Part shown: piece after piece, positions 1-8,720 of the stretch
Position numbering within the stretch: position 1 is the first letter of the stretch
Layout: the number at the start of each line of letters is the position of its first letter
NCBI GenBank assembly: GCA_015064845.1
Contig: SVRL01000012.1
Location: 1-51,881 of the forward strand
DNA: 51,881 nt
DNA from: Oscillospiraceae bacterium
Lineage (GTDB): Bacteria; Bacillota; Clostridia; Oscillospirales; CAG-272
Direction: 5' to 3'
Position numbers and translations under genes: made by a program
The notes under the pieces: model-generated
Databases searched by the model: none
Seen by the model: only the letters and a program-made list of their open reading frames with translations
Told to the model about the DNA's origin: nothing

Positions 1-1
1 T

Positions 2-601
2 CCTTCCGGCGGTTGTATCCCCGCTTCCCTCATCGATACCCCCATCGACTATGATAACCTGACCAAGATCGGCTCCATGATGGGTTCCGGCGGTCTGATC
101 GTCATGGACGAAGACGACTGTATGGTCGACATTGCGAAATTCTTCCTTGAATTTACCGTTGACGAATCCTGCGGTAAATGCGTTCCCTGCCGTGTAGGTA
201 CCGTTCGTCTTCTCGAAACACTCGAAAAGATCACAAACGGCAACGGTACACTCGAAGACATCGACAAGCTCGAAGAACTCAGCGATTACATCAAATCCGC
301 TTCTCTCTGCGCTCTCGGTCAGACAGCCCCCAACCCCGTACTTTCCACATTGAAATTCTTCCGTGACGAATATATCGCTCACGTTGTGGACAAGACCTGC
401 CCTGCTCACGTATGTAAGAACCTGATGAAATATCAGATCGTTCCCGAACTCTGCAAAGGCTGTACGCTCTGCTCCAGAAAATGTCCTGTCGGCGCAATTT
501 CCGGTACAGTTAAGAATCCTCACGTTATTGATACTTCCAAGTGTATCAAGTGCGGCGTATGTATTTCCAGCTGTAAGTTCGGCGCCATCATCAAAGCTTA
601 A
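2..601 (+). CDS. NADH-binding flavoprotein subunit of an NAD-linked [FeFe] hydrogenase (NuoF/HndC/HydB type), 3' part only
   Basis: The gene enters from the left edge; the last 199 residues are visible. It should carry electrons between NAD(H), FMN and the hydrogenase subunit encoded next. Seen: the NuoF [4Fe-4S] motif [10 protein letters not shown] followed by the fourth cysteine in LCALGQ, then a C-terminal ferredoxin-like pair of clusters ([11 protein letters not shown] and [11 protein letters not shown]). That C-terminal bacterial ferredoxin domain is absent from respiratory NuoF but typical of HndC/HydB subunits of cytosolic multimeric [FeFe] hydrogenases. The FMN/NAD-binding N-terminus is outside the window. 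The stop is 19 bases before the hydrogenase start, so the two are co-transcribed. Family assignment is firm; whether the complex bifurcates electrons with ferredoxin cannot be told from this fragment. Confidence 0.93.
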   Translation, partial: PSGGCIPASLIDTPIDYDNLTKIGSMMGSGGLIVMDEDDCMVDIAKFFLEFTVDESCGKCVPCRVGTVRLLETLEKITNGNGTLEDIDKLEELSDYIKSASLCALGQTAPNPVLSTLKFFRDEYIAHVVDKTCPAHVCKNLMKYQIVPELCKGCTLCSRKCPVGAISGTVKNPHVIDTSKCIKCGVCISSCKFGAIIKA

Positions 602-620
602 ATAAGGAGGACTCGCACTC

Positions 621-2366
621 ATGGATATGGTTACTGTAAAAATTAACGGACGCGATTACGAAGTTCCCGCAGGCAGTAAGATCATCGACGCTGCCAGAAT
701 CGCAAAAATTGATATTCCCACTCTCTGCTATCTCAAAGACGTAAATGAAATCGGCGCTTGCCGTCTTTGCCTCGTTGAAGTAAAGGGCGCAAGAGGTCTT
801 ATGGCTGCCTGCGTTACCGAAGTAGCGGACGGCATGGAAATTTATACGAATACTCCCAAGGTTATGGCTTCCAGAAAGACCAACCTTGAACTCATCCTTT
901 CCACACACAAGAAAGAATGTCTCTCCTGCATCCGCAGCGGCAGCTGTGAATTGCAGAAGCTCTGCCGCGACCTCGGCGTAGAAAACGAAGACCGTTTCGC
1001 AGGCAAAAATATCAAGCACACAAAAGACGAAAGCACCGCATTCCTCGTTCGTGATAACGATAAATGTATCCTTTGCCGCCGTTGTGTTGCCGCTTGTAAG
1101 AAGATGCAGGGCATCGGTGTCATCGAAGCGCTCAACCGCGGTTTCGATACCGTAATCGGCACTGCATTCGAAAATCCGCTCGCAGCATCTACCTGTATCT
1201 CCTGCGGTCAGTGTATCGTTGCCTGCCCCGTTGGCGCGCTCTATGAAAAAGACGATACACAGCCCATCTGGGAAGCTCTCAGCGACCCCACCAAGCACGT
1301 TGCCATCTGTACTGCTCCTTCCATCCGTGCAACACTCGGCGAATGCTTCGGCATTGAACCCGGTGTGGATACCGAAGGCAAGATGGTTGCCGCTCTCAAA
1401 CGTCTCGGCTTCGACGGCGTTTACGATATGAACCTTACCGCAGACCTTACCATCATGGAAGAAGCAACCGAATTCCTCGGCAGAATGAAGGAAGGCAAAA
1501 ACCTCCCCCTCATCACTTCTTGCTCTCCCGGTTGGATCAAATACTGCGAACACTACTTCCCCGAATTTACCGAAAATCTTTCCACCTGCAAATCTCCTCA
1601 GCAGATGTTCGGCGCAATGTATAAAACATACTATGCGCGCAAACGCGGTCTTGATCCCAACGACATCGTATTCGTTTCCGCAATCCCCTGCACAGCGAAG
1701 AAATTCGAAGTTCGCCGTCCCGGTCAGAGCGCAGCAGGCGACGGTATCTATGACGTTGACTATGCAATCACCACACGCGAACTCGGCAGAATGATCGAAA
1801 AAGCAGGTATCAATTACAAAGCTCTCGATGATGAAGCATTCGACAAGCCCTTCGATATCGGTTCCGGCGCAGGCGCAATCTTCGGTGCAACCGGCGGTGT
1901 TATGGAAGCGGCTCTCCGTACGGCTGCTGAAGTAATCCTCGGTACCAAGCTCGAAAAACTCGAATTCAACGATGTTCGCGGTACTGCTCCCATCAAGACA
2001 GCAACCTATAAGCTCGGCGACGTTGAAGTACGTGTTGCCGTTGCTTCCGGTACAGCAAACGCAAAAGAACTTCTCAACAAGGTAAAATCCGGCGAACTCA
2101 AAGTTGATTTCATCGAAATCATGGCTTGTCCCGGCGGTTGTGTCAACGGCGGCGGTCAGCCCGTTCAGAGCGCAGCTACCAAAGCAGCGATCAACCTCAA
2201 AGAAAAACGCGCTTCCATCCTTTACAATGCAGACAGCAAGATGGAACTCCGTAAATCTCACGAAAACCTCGCTGTTCAGAAGCTTTACGACGAATTCCTT
2301 GAAAAACCCGGAAGCCACGTTGCTCACGAAGTTCTTCACACCCACTATATCAAACGCGGTCTTTAA
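621..2366 (+). CDS. [FeFe] hydrogenase catalytic subunit (HndD/HydA type)
   Basis: Makes H2 from protons with electrons passed from the NuoF-like partner; cytosolic, used in fermentative redox balance. 581 residues. In order: N-terminal [2Fe-2S] ferredoxin domain (C36, C47, C50, C64), NuoG-type His-Cys cluster (H96, C100, C103, C109), two [4Fe-4S] clusters (C149-C159, C192-C202), then the H-cluster domain with L1 TSCSPGW (300-305 area), L2 IPCTAKKFE (C357) and L3 MACPGGCVNGGGQP (C503, C507). Length and layout fit the NADH-dependent HndD-like group; the extra C-terminal [2Fe-2S] domain of Thermotoga HydA is missing. L1 has Ser302 where the second cysteine of TSCCPxW is usual and L2 has Ile for Met. 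Start chosen for AAGGAGG 11 bases upstream. Last gene of its operon; a terminator follows. Confidence 0.95.
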   Translation: MDMVTVKINGRDYEVPAGSKIIDAARIAKIDIPTLCYLKDVNEIGACRLCLVEVKGARGLMAACVTEVADGMEIYTNTPKVMASRKTNLELILSTHKKECLSCIRSGSCELQKLCRDLGVENEDRFAGKNIKHTKDESTAFLVRDNDKCILCRRCVAACKKMQGIGVIEALNRGFDTVIGTAFENPLAASTCISCGQCIVACPVGALYEKDDTQPIWEALSDPTKHVAICTAPSIRATLGECFGIEPGVDTEGKMVAALKRLGFDGVYDMNLTADLTIMEEATEFLGRMKEGKNLPLITSCSPGWIKYCEHYFPEFTENLSTCKSPQQMFGAMYKTYYARKRGLDPNDIVFVSAIPCTAKKFEVRRPGQSAAGDGIYDVDYAITTRELGRMIEKAGINYKALDDEAFDKPFDIGSGAGAIFGATGGVMEAALRTAAEVILGTKLEKLEFNDVRGTAPIKTATYKLGDVEVRVAVASGTANAKELLNKVKSGELKVDFIEIMACPGGCVNGGGQPVQSAATKAAINLKEKRASILYNADSKMELRKSHENLAVQKLYDEFLEKPGSHVAHEVLHTHYIKRGL

Positions 2367-2385
2367 GCGGGCAACGCCCGCAGGA
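2367..2385. repeat. Dispersed palindrome, copy 1 (GCGGGCAACGCCCGC)
   Basis: A 5-bp stem with a CAACG loop, followed by AGGA, begins on the base after the hydrogenase stop codon. Two more copies of the same pattern lie at 5585 and 21230 with compensated stem changes. Downstream (to about 2450) is a weaker CGCC...GGCG inverted pair that also recurs after the third copy. Confidence 0.6.
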
Positions 2386-2473
2386 AATTGCTCGCCTATC
2401 GTATAAATCGCTCTATATCGATGTAAAACTAACGGCGAGATTAAAAACAATTTTCTGATTCTCTAAAAAAGTT

Positions 2474-2504
2474 TGCCCAACCTCAAAAGAGGTTGGGCAT
2501 TTTT
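2474..2504 (+). terminator. Rho-independent terminator of the hydrogenase operon
   Basis: Perfect 11-bp stem TGCCCAACCTC / GAGGTTGGGCA with an AAAA loop, followed by TTTTTAT. An A-run on the other side could let it serve the minus strand as well. Confidence 0.9.
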
Positions 2505-2610
2505 ATATTCAGATTCAAAAAATTTACCGTATTATCAGCAAAAATCCGCAAACCGTCAGCATAATCCAAAGAGGACACAACATAGCGGCAACGATCGGTT
2601 GCTCAGGAAT

Positions 2611-2967
2611 TTACACTCCGTAGTGAATCATATACTTATTCTCAATGATTGCCTGATGAATCAAACCTGCAAACGCAATCAATCTTTTATCTCTTTTGGA
2701 TCTCCTATCCGAAAGCACAATATCCAGAAGCGCAGGCAAAGAAGAAGGCGGAATGATCGTGATCCCCCAACGGGAAAGCGCCTTTTGCGGCTGTAAAACG
2801 CCTTTGGTATAAACGTTGAACGTGTCAATTTGCAAAAGCGCGTTCCACCAATCGTTCATGTATAAATCATCATCAATCGCAACGCAATGATATTTCTTCG
2901 GAGAATATTCCGTATAATCTGCGCTTTCATCAAAGTTTTCAATAATTCCGAATTCTGCTTTTATCAT
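2611..2967 (-). CDS. Small conserved-looking cytosolic protein of unknown function
   Basis: About 118 residues, no signal peptide, no membrane segment, no motif I can tie to a catalytic family. It has an acidic N-terminal half (ENFDESADYTEYSPKKYH) and the segments WGITIIPPSSLPALLDI and ENKYMIHYGV, which I recall from small clostridial proteins of unknown function, some carrying unreliable dehydrogenase labels. Start at 2967 (MIKAEF) preferred because GGGTGAG lies just upstream and because longer versions would run into the pcrA terminator. It follows pcrA on the same strand but is separated from it by that terminator; no clear promoter of its own was found. Confidence 0.6.
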   Translation of the reverse strand: MIKAEFGIIENFDESADYTEYSPKKYHCVAIDDDLYMNDWWNALLQIDTFNVYTKGVLQPQKALSRWGITIIPPSSLPALLDIVLSDRRSKRDKRLIAFAGLIHQAIIENKYMIHYGV

Positions 2968-2985
2968 CGTCTCACCCATAATACT

Positions 2986-3020
2986 GAAAACAAATGCCCA
3001 ACTTTCCAAAAAGCCGGGCA
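2986..3020 (-). terminator. Terminator of the pcrA transcript
   Basis: Read on the minus strand: 11-pair stem TGCCCGGCTTT / AAAGTTGGGCA (two G-U pairs), TTGG loop, then TTTGTTTTC. Confidence 0.75.
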
Positions 3021-3042
3021 TTTATTTCATGATTGATTATAA

Positions 3043-5442
3043 TTAAATTTTACGAAGTTTTGCGAAAGTAGCCATAAGCTTCTTTGTGCCAACTTTATCA
3101 AAATCGATCTCATAATATACGTCCGCGCCCATTTCTTTCACGACGCGCACGGTACCTGCGCCAAACATATAATGGCTGACACGGTCGCCGACAACGAAGC
3201 TTTCAACGACCTTTGTTTTTCCGACTTCGCTGGAAAGCGAAGATTTCGAAGTAAACGCATTGGAAAGCGTAAACTTTTTGGTTTTCTCGCCGAATTCCGT
3301 TTTCATCGGAGTCTTCTGGTTGACGGCATCGCCGGTTTTATATTGATCGGCAATTTCAGTGATGAATCGGGAAGCGGGATTGAACTGTGTTTTACCGAAA
3401 AGAAGTCTTTCCTTTGCGCAAAGCGCAAACACTCTCTGTTCCGCGCGTGTCAAAGCTACGTATGCCAAACGGCGTTCTTCTTCCAATTCATCGGGAACGA
3501 AAGCAGACTGCTGGCTCGGGAAAATACCTTCTTCCATACCGGGGAGGAAAACAACGGGGAATTCCAAACCTTTTGCGCTGTGAATGGTCATCAGCACGAT
3601 TGCTTCGGAAGTCTTATCATAATTATCAATATCGGTAACAAGGGAAATTTCTTCCAAAAATCCTTGCAAAGAAGGATTTTCCGTCTTTTCCTCATATTCC
3701 ATCACGCTGGAAATCAATTCCTCCACGTTTTCGCGGCGTTCTGAACTTTCTCCGTTTTCTTCCTGTACGCGAAGCATTTCCATATATCCGGAAAGTTCGA
3801 TGGTTGCGCGAACAAGTTCGGAAAGCTTTTCTTTCCCCTGCATATTCTGCAATCTGCGAATCAAAGCCACAAAAATCACAAATTTACTGTAAGCCTTGGA
3901 AACGGTCGGATAACGGTCTGCATTTTCCATGACGCTGAACATGGAAACACCGCGGTCTTCTGAAATTCTGCGCACCGCAGAAATGGTTGCCTCGCCGATT
4001 TTACGCTTCGGTTCGTTGATGATGCGTTCCAGACGGAGATTGTCGTCGGGATTATTGACTACGCTGAGGTAAGCAAGAATATCCTTGATTTCCTTGCGTT
4101 CAAAGAAACGGTGTCCGCCCACAATGCGGTAAGGAACCGCGCTTCTGGCAAGCACGCTTTCAATGGCGTTGGATTGCGCGTTCGTTCTGTAAAGAATGGC
4201 AAAATCGCTGTATTTTTTCTTTTCGCGGATCACAAGCTCCATGATTTTATTGACGATAAAACGCGCTTCATCGTTCTGATTTTCAAACTGCTTGACCACC
4301 ACTTTTTCGCCCTCGCCCTTTTTGGACCAAAGCTCTTTTCCTCTTCTGCCGAAATTATGGCGGATAACGGAGTTTGCCGCATTGAGAATATTTTCGGTGG
4401 AACGGTAATTTTCTTCCAGCTTGATGATCTTCGTACCGCGTACCTTTTCATCGAAATGCAAAATGTTTTCAATGGTTGCGCCGCGGAATTTATAAATACT
4501 CTGGTCGTCATCGCCGACAACCATCAGGTTATCCCAACCGCCCGAAAGCAAAAGGGCAAGTTCAAACTGCGCAAAGTTGGTATCTTGAAATTCATCAATC
4601 ATGATATAACGGAATTGGCGCTGATAATACGAAAGCGCATCCGAATTTTCACGGAGCAAAAGAACCGTATTCATGATGATATCGTCAAAATCCATCGCCA
4701 TAGCGCCCTTCATCTTATGATCGTAAAGGGTATAGACGGAGGAGATCTGCTGCATTTTTACGTCGTGTCCGACTTCCGCATCAAAATCCTGCGGTGTCAT
4801 CAGCGTATTTTTTGCCATGCTGATGCGGTTCATCATGGTGCGCAACGAAATATTTTTCTCATCCACACCCATCTGCTTCATACATTCGCCGATGAGTTTT
4901 TTTGTATCGTCCGCATCATAAATCGTGAAATTGCTTTCATATCCGATGTTTTTTGCATATTTGCGAAGTATGCGCAAGCACATCGAATGGAAAGTGCCAC
5001 ACCAAATATCATTCGCGCCTTCGCCGAGAATTTTACCCAGACGGGTTTTCATCTCGTTTGCCGCCTTATTTGTAAAGGTAATGGCAAGAATATTCCAGGG
5101 AGCAACGAGAGCCGAACGGTCGACAAAAGAATCCAGATATGTATCCAGATCTTCTTCGGAAAGATTTTTCGCCTGTTCCATTTCCGCAAGCGTTTCTTCG
5201 GAAACACCGTAAGGAACGTAATCCGAAAAATAAGTATTCCCGTATTTCAATATATAAGCAATACGATTAACAAGCAGAGTTGTTTTACCCGTGCCCGCAC
5301 CTGCAAGCACAAGCAGAGGGCCTTGGGTCGTATAAACCGCCTCTCTTTGTTTTTCGTTCAAAAAAGCGTATTTTCGATCAAAAAGAGCGCGCTTCGCCGC
5401 GAGATAACGAGTTTCGGGCGTTTGGTTTGCTTGATTTGACAT
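3043..5442 (-). CDS. pcrA: ATP-dependent DNA helicase PcrA/UvrD
   Basis: Superfamily 1A 3'-5' helicase acting in nucleotide excision repair, removal of RecA filaments and clearing transcription-replication conflicts. About 799 residues. Seen: Walker A GAGTGKTT (residues 48-55), motif II DEFQDTN, motif III GDDDQSIYKFRGA, motif VI-region LTRAEQR, and a C-terminal Tudor-like stretch (VGDRVSHYMFGAGTV) that in PcrA binds RNA polymerase. Three ATGs lie close together; 5442 (MSNQ) has GGAAGG 7 bases upstream, while the ATG at 5457 has no recognisable site and the one at 5448 is too close to it. Monocistronic: own sigma-A promoter at 5522-5550 and terminator at 2986-3020. Confidence 0.95.
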   Translation of the reverse strand: MSNQANQTPETRYLAAKRALFDRKYAFLNEKQREAVYTTQGPLLVLAGAGTGKTTLLVNRIAYILKYGNTYFSDYVPYGVSEETLAEMEQAKNLSEEDLDTYLDSFVDRSALVAPWNILAITFTNKAANEMKTRLGKILGEGANDIWCGTFHSMCLRILRKYAKNIGYESNFTIYDADDTKKLIGECMKQMGVDEKNISLRTMMNRISMAKNTLMTPQDFDAEVGHDVKMQQISSVYTLYDHKMKGAMAMDFDDIIMNTVLLLRENSDALSYYQRQFRYIMIDEFQDTNFAQFELALLLSGGWDNLMVVGDDDQSIYKFRGATIENILHFDEKVRGTKIIKLEENYRSTENILNAANSVIRHNFGRRGKELWSKKGEGEKVVVKQFENQNDEARFIVNKIMELVIREKKKYSDFAILYRTNAQSNAIESVLARSAVPYRIVGGHRFFERKEIKDILAYLSVVNNPDDNLRLERIINEPKRKIGEATISAVRRISEDRGVSMFSVMENADRYPTVSKAYSKFVIFVALIRRLQNMQGKEKLSELVRATIELSGYMEMLRVQEENGESSERRENVEELISSVMEYEEKTENPSLQGFLEEISLVTDIDNYDKTSEAIVLMTIHSAKGLEFPVVFLPGMEEGIFPSQQSAFVPDELEEERRLAYVALTRAEQRVFALCAKERLLFGKTQFNPASRFITEIADQYKTGDAVNQKTPMKTEFGEKTKKFTLSNAFTSKSSLSSEVGKTKVVESFVVGDRVSHYMFGAGTVRVVKEMGADVYYEIDFDKVGTKKLMATFAKLRKI

Positions 5443-5521
5443 TTTCATACCTTCCATTTCATAAAGTTCATTTTAAGAACGGCAGTCGGAAACCACCATA
5501 ACAAAAATAACATACATATTT

Positions 5522-5550
5522 ATTATACAACAAAATTTTCTCGGAATCAA
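5522..5550 (-). promoter_or_regulatory. Sigma-A promoter of pcrA
   Basis: Minus strand TTGATT (5550-5545), 17-bp spacer, TATAAT (5527-5522); about 75 bases of leader before the start codon. Confidence 0.75.
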
Positions 5551-5584
5551 CAGAATTTCTCATTTTTTTCAAAAAAATTAAAAA

Positions 5585-5599
5585 GCGGACAACGTCCGC
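5585..5599. repeat. Dispersed palindrome, copy 2 (GCGGACAACGTCCGC)
   Basis: Same CAACG loop and trailing AGGA as the copy at 2367; the stem differs by a paired G-C to A-T change, so base pairing is kept. It begins the 460-base gene-free stretch between pcrA and the Cys/His-repeat protein. Confidence 0.6.
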
Positions 5600-5718
5600 A
5601 GGACAATGAATTGCGAAGCAATCTGTGTATCTATTCGTTGAAGCTTTCCTCGATCCGATGACAGTATGGTAAATGATCGTTTATGGGTTTGTCTGTTGCC
5701 GAAAGATGGGGTTTAGTT

Positions 5719-5866
5719 AGCCTTCCCTTGCGAGGGAAGGGGGACCATTTATGGTGGATGAGTAGTTGTTTTGCTTCGCAAAAGTGCAAAATATTTTGCA
5801 TCACACCTCATCCGCCTCTCTTCCGATTCAAGAATCGGGAGGCACCTTCCCCCGCTGGGGAAGGCT
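5719..5866. repeat. MITE-like intergenic element with imperfect inverted ends
   Basis: About 148 bases without a credible gene. The left end (AGCCTTCCCTTGCGAGGGAAGG) and right end (CCTTCCCCCGCTGGGGAAGGCT) are each hairpins and are imperfect inverted copies of each other. Inside is another hairpin, CCGATTCAAGAATCGG (5823-5838). I recall CCTTCCCCCGCTGGGGAAGG-type repeats from intergenic DNA of gut Clostridia. No target-site duplication could be established. Confidence 0.55.
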
Positions 5867-5914
5867 TATAAATTCCCGTTTATTTTCCCGATTCTGCATT
5901 CCGCGTTCAAAAAA

Positions 5915-5929
5915 GCGGCGAATCGCCGC
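5915..5929. repeat. Short perfect palindrome GCGGCGAATCGCCGC
   Basis: 6-bp stem with AAT loop in the same gene-free stretch. It resembles the other small intergenic palindromes but lacks the CAACG loop. The remaining bases of 5551-6010 show nothing else recognisable. Confidence 0.4.
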
Positions 5930-6010
5930 TGATAGTTACCGCCGTATCGCAGTTTATTCAAACTTTACACTTTCCTCGACGGCGTAATTGATTTGCGCAA
6001 TTTCCCATAG

Positions 6011-6052
6011 AACAAAAAAGAACCTCCCCGGATTTCTCCGCTTCGGTTCTTT
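6011..6052 (-). terminator. Terminator of the Cys/His-repeat protein gene
   Basis: Minus strand: AAAGAACC...GGTTCTTT stem (6052-6045 with 6024-6017), inner CGGA-GAAA-TCCG hairpin, then a T-run. It starts 8 bases after the stop codon. Confidence 0.85.
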
Positions 6053-6059
6053 CATTTCA

Positions 6060-7361
6060 TCAAATATTTTCGTTTTGCGTTGTTTCGGCATTTTCATTTG
6101 GTTTTCTTCGGGACAAAATCCAAAGAACAGCGCCTGCCGCCGCAATCACGGTAACGACGGTTACGGTAATCGGAACGGCAATGCTCATGGTGATCCGTTC
6201 GCCCTTTTCCAAAAAAACAGCTTCCGCTCCCGCAAGCTCTGCGCCCCCGATGCGAATTTCGCCGTTTTTGATTTTGAAGTTTTCAAGATAATAGAATTTA
6301 CCCGAACGCAAAACGGCAATCTTCACGTGATGATCTTCCCATTCTTCATCCAAAGCAATGGAAAGCGTCATTTCCTCCGTCGTATCGCAGGGTTTGCCCC
6401 CGCACTCCAGACGGAAAAGATATCCCTTCGAAAAAGCAGGGTAAAATTTCTTGTATTCCGCAGAAAGCGCTTCCGTCATTTCACAAAAATCAAAAATGTA
6501 TTCTCCGTTTACCGGTTCGGAAGTTTTGAGTGTCAGCGTTCCTTTTTCACAAGCAAAAACTTGTTTAGATACACCAAAGCTTTTCGTTTTGGTTTCCGAA
6601 TAACCGCATGCGCAAACGGCTTTGTTTTTTTCAACGGAAGTCAATCGGTGTCCTGCCGCGGGAATCGTCTGCTCCCTGACTTCGCCGCAATCCGTGCAAA
6701 CGTAGCGGATCTTTCCTTCAAAGAGTCCTGAATTTTTAATCAGAATCTCACCCTCCGTAAAGCTGTGCTCCTGCTCGTTCATCGCCAAAGTGAGATAAAT
6801 GCTTTCATCGCAAGTCAGGCAGGTTCTCGTTTTATATCCATGGGCAGAGCAGTTCGGTAAACTCGTCAGCGAAAATTCGCCGAACACGTGCACACCGGTC
6901 GGCAAAACCGCCTTGCTTTCCCAAAAACCGCAATATTTGCAAATCCGTTTTTGAACGCCTTCTTCACAGCATGTCGGCTTGGTCGTGATACCCCATTCAC
7001 CAAAACTGTGCGCTTTTTTATCAAGATCTCTCGTTTCGAAAACCTCATTGCAAACCTGACAGTAACACTCCTCTGTTCCGATACGCGAACAGGTGGAATC
7101 CGTTTTCACTTTCCACTCTCCGGGAATATGGGCGGCAAACGGCATTCTTCTCGTTTCTTCCTTTCCGCACGAGGGGCAGGTATAAACACCCAGACCTTGA
7201 TAAATACAAGTGGAAGGCTTTTTTATGCGCGTAAATTCATATTTCTCTTTGGCATGGTTGCATTGCAAGGTGTCCGCATAAACGGCATTCGAATACGCAC
7301 CGAACGCAAAAAAGAAAACCGCCAAAACAAAAATCGAAAAAAATAAAGATAATCTTCTCAT
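6060..7361 (-). CDS. Secreted, membrane-anchored protein with about six Cys/His-rich repeats; function unknown
   Basis: 433 residues. N-terminal signal peptide (about 1-30, MRRLSLFFSIFVLAVFFFAF). Residues about 34-250 consist of about six degenerate repeats of roughly 40 residues, each with a pattern H-x-F/W-G-E ... T-C-x-x-x-G-x-x-x-x-x-C-x-x-C and ending in another H; four Cys/His per repeat could bind metal or form disulphides. Residues about 260-390 are a separate beta-rich-looking region. One transmembrane helix follows (about 397-417) with a short positive tail (RRKPNE), so the bulk is extracellular. No LPxTG sortase signal. Such repeats occur in surface proteins of gut Bacillota, but no function is known to me. 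Strong AAAGGAGAGG site upstream; own promoter and terminator. Confidence 0.8.
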   Translation of the reverse strand: MRRLSLFFSIFVLAVFFFAFGAYSNAVYADTLQCNHAKEKYEFTRIKKPSTCIYQGLGVYTCPSCGKEETRRMPFAAHIPGEWKVKTDSTCSRIGTEECYCQVCNEVFETRDLDKKAHSFGEWGITTKPTCCEEGVQKRICKYCGFWESKAVLPTGVHVFGEFSLTSLPNCSAHGYKTRTCLTCDESIYLTLAMNEQEHSFTEGEILIKNSGLFEGKIRYVCTDCGEVREQTIPAAGHRLTSVEKNKAVCACGYSETKTKSFGVSKQVFACEKGTLTLKTSEPVNGEYIFDFCEMTEALSAEYKKFYPAFSKGYLFRLECGGKPCDTTEEMTLSIALDEEWEDHHVKIAVLRSGKFYYLENFKIKNGEIRIGGAELAGAEAVFLEKGERITMSIAVPITVTVVTVIAAAGAVLWILSRRKPNENAETTQNENI

Positions 7362-7409
7362 ATTCCTCTCCTTTCTCCCTGATTATGGGGAATTTTGTCG
7401 CTTATTCTT

Positions 7410-7437
7410 ATTATATCTCATTCTTACCGTTTGTCAA
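7410..7437 (-). promoter_or_regulatory. Sigma-A promoter of the Cys/His-repeat protein gene
   Basis: Minus strand TTGACA (7437-7432), 16-bp spacer, TATAAT (7415-7410); both hexamers are perfect. Confidence 0.85.
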
Positions 7438-7525
7438 TAGATTTCTCTTATGTTGTATAAATGCAATGCAAAATAATTTGCTTATAAATATTTATAAATT
7501 TTTAATATTTTTTTGTAAAATTCTC

Positions 7526-7554
7526 TTGTGTTCTGAACGTTTTTATAATATAAT
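7526..7554 (+). promoter_or_regulatory. Sigma-A promoter of the M15 carboxypeptidase gene
   Basis: TTGTGT (7526-7531), 17-bp spacer, TATAAT (7549-7554), divergent from the promoter at 7410-7437; a second TATAAT overlaps at 7544-7549. Confidence 0.65.
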
Positions 7555-7605
7555 AATAGATGAAATGATTTCTCACCGAATAACGAAAGAAAGGATGTTA
7601 AATTT

Positions 7606-8703
7606 ATGAACAAAAACACTCAGCCGCAAAGTGCTGAACAATATAAATCAGCTCCCTCGGCACAGAAAAACACCCAGCCGAAACCGCCCAAAAGACGCAG
7701 AAGAATCCGAATCAAACCCAACAAAGAAGGTATGATCGCGCTCCTTGGTCTGCTCCTCGTTGTCGCGCTCGTCGTCGTCGCCATTATTTTCATTGCCAAA
7801 GGTATCATTTACGTTGTCAATAACAATCAGGAAGAAACCACAACTGCCTCTTCCGATAACAGTCAACCGCCGGTACTCCCTTGGAACAATGCTTACGTTG
7901 CCGTTGAACACGCAAATACCAACATCGCAGTCGGCGATCTGATTCTCGTCAATTTCAATCATGCTTATCCTTATGCAGATTCCCTCAACTCCAACAATCT
8001 CAAAGCCCTTGCCGATCAGGAGGGTTACAGCTCCTATTTCGTTTTGGGAACACGCGATATAAAAGTACGTTCTTCCATTGTTTCCGCTCTGAAAGATATG
8101 ATTTTCGCATTGGTTGATGCCAATCCCGAAACGCTCGGCAAAGAATCCGGTACCGACCGCATTATCATTACAAGCGGTTACCGCGATACCATAAAACAAA
8201 CCGAGCTTTTCGAAAAAAATCCCGAAGGATACTCCGCAAGACCCGGACACAGCGAACACCACACGGGTTACGCCGTTGACATTCAGGTGTTTACAAGCAA
8301 AAACGCCACCGTGCTTCTCAGAGATGCTGAACAGGAATGGATGGAAGCACATTGCGCGGAATACGGCTTCGTCATCCGTTACGATGGCAGCAAAGCGGAT
8401 CTTACCGGCATTTTGGATGAACCCTGGCATTACCGTTACGTCGGCGTTCCCCATGCAACCTACATGACCGAGCATTTACTCTGTCTTGAAGAATATCTTG
8501 AAATGCTCCGCACCTCTCATACTTATGATAAAACACCCCTTGAAATCAAGGCAGGAGAAAAGGATTATCTCGTTTACTACGTACCCGCTACGGAAAACGC
8601 AACCTTTACCTCCATCCCCGTGCCTCCCGCTTCCGAAGGCACTTACACCATTTCGGGCGATAATATGAACGGCTTCATCGTTACCGTTGAAAAGGCTTCT
8701 TGA
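7606..8703 (+). CDS. Membrane-anchored D-alanyl-D-alanine carboxypeptidase, VanY/M15B family
   Basis: Zinc peptidase that trims the terminal D-Ala of peptidoglycan stem peptides. 365 residues: a basic, proline-rich cytoplasmic N-terminus (1-42), one transmembrane helix (about 43-69), a linker, then the M15 domain. The diagnostic SxHxxGxAxD motif is present as S216-E-H218-H-T-G221-Y-A223-V-D225 and the catalytic ExxH as E272-P-W-H275, so zinc ligands H218, D225, H275 and the base E272 are all there. A C-terminal beta-like domain (about 310-365) follows. Start supported by AGAAAGGA upstream. It is a single-gene unit with its own promoter and terminator and no van genes nearby, so a role in cell-wall remodelling is more likely than vancomycin resistance. 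Confidence 0.88.
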   Translation: MNKNTQPQSAEQYKSAPSAQKNTQPKPPKRRRRIRIKPNKEGMIALLGLLLVVALVVVAIIFIAKGIIYVVNNNQEETTTASSDNSQPPVLPWNNAYVAVEHANTNIAVGDLILVNFNHAYPYADSLNSNNLKALADQEGYSSYFVLGTRDIKVRSSIVSALKDMIFALVDANPETLGKESGTDRIIITSGYRDTIKQTELFEKNPEGYSARPGHSEHHTGYAVDIQVFTSKNATVLLRDAEQEWMEAHCAEYGFVIRYDGSKADLTGILDEPWHYRYVGVPHATYMTEHLLCLEEYLEMLRTSHTYDKTPLEIKAGEKDYLVYYVPATENATFTSIPVPPASEGTYTISGDNMNGFIVTVEKAS

Positions 8704-8720
8704 TTTAAAAATGTAAAATG

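Noticed and set aside
5988-6731. 247-codon plus-strand frame over the end of the Cys/His-repeat gene
   Set aside because: Runs antisense through a clear terminator and a well-supported gene; low-complexity Phe/Arg-rich product.
7606-8703. VanY as a vancomycin-resistance gene
   Set aside because: No vanHAX, vanS/R or other van genes are nearby; carboxypeptidases of this family are common housekeeping enzymes.
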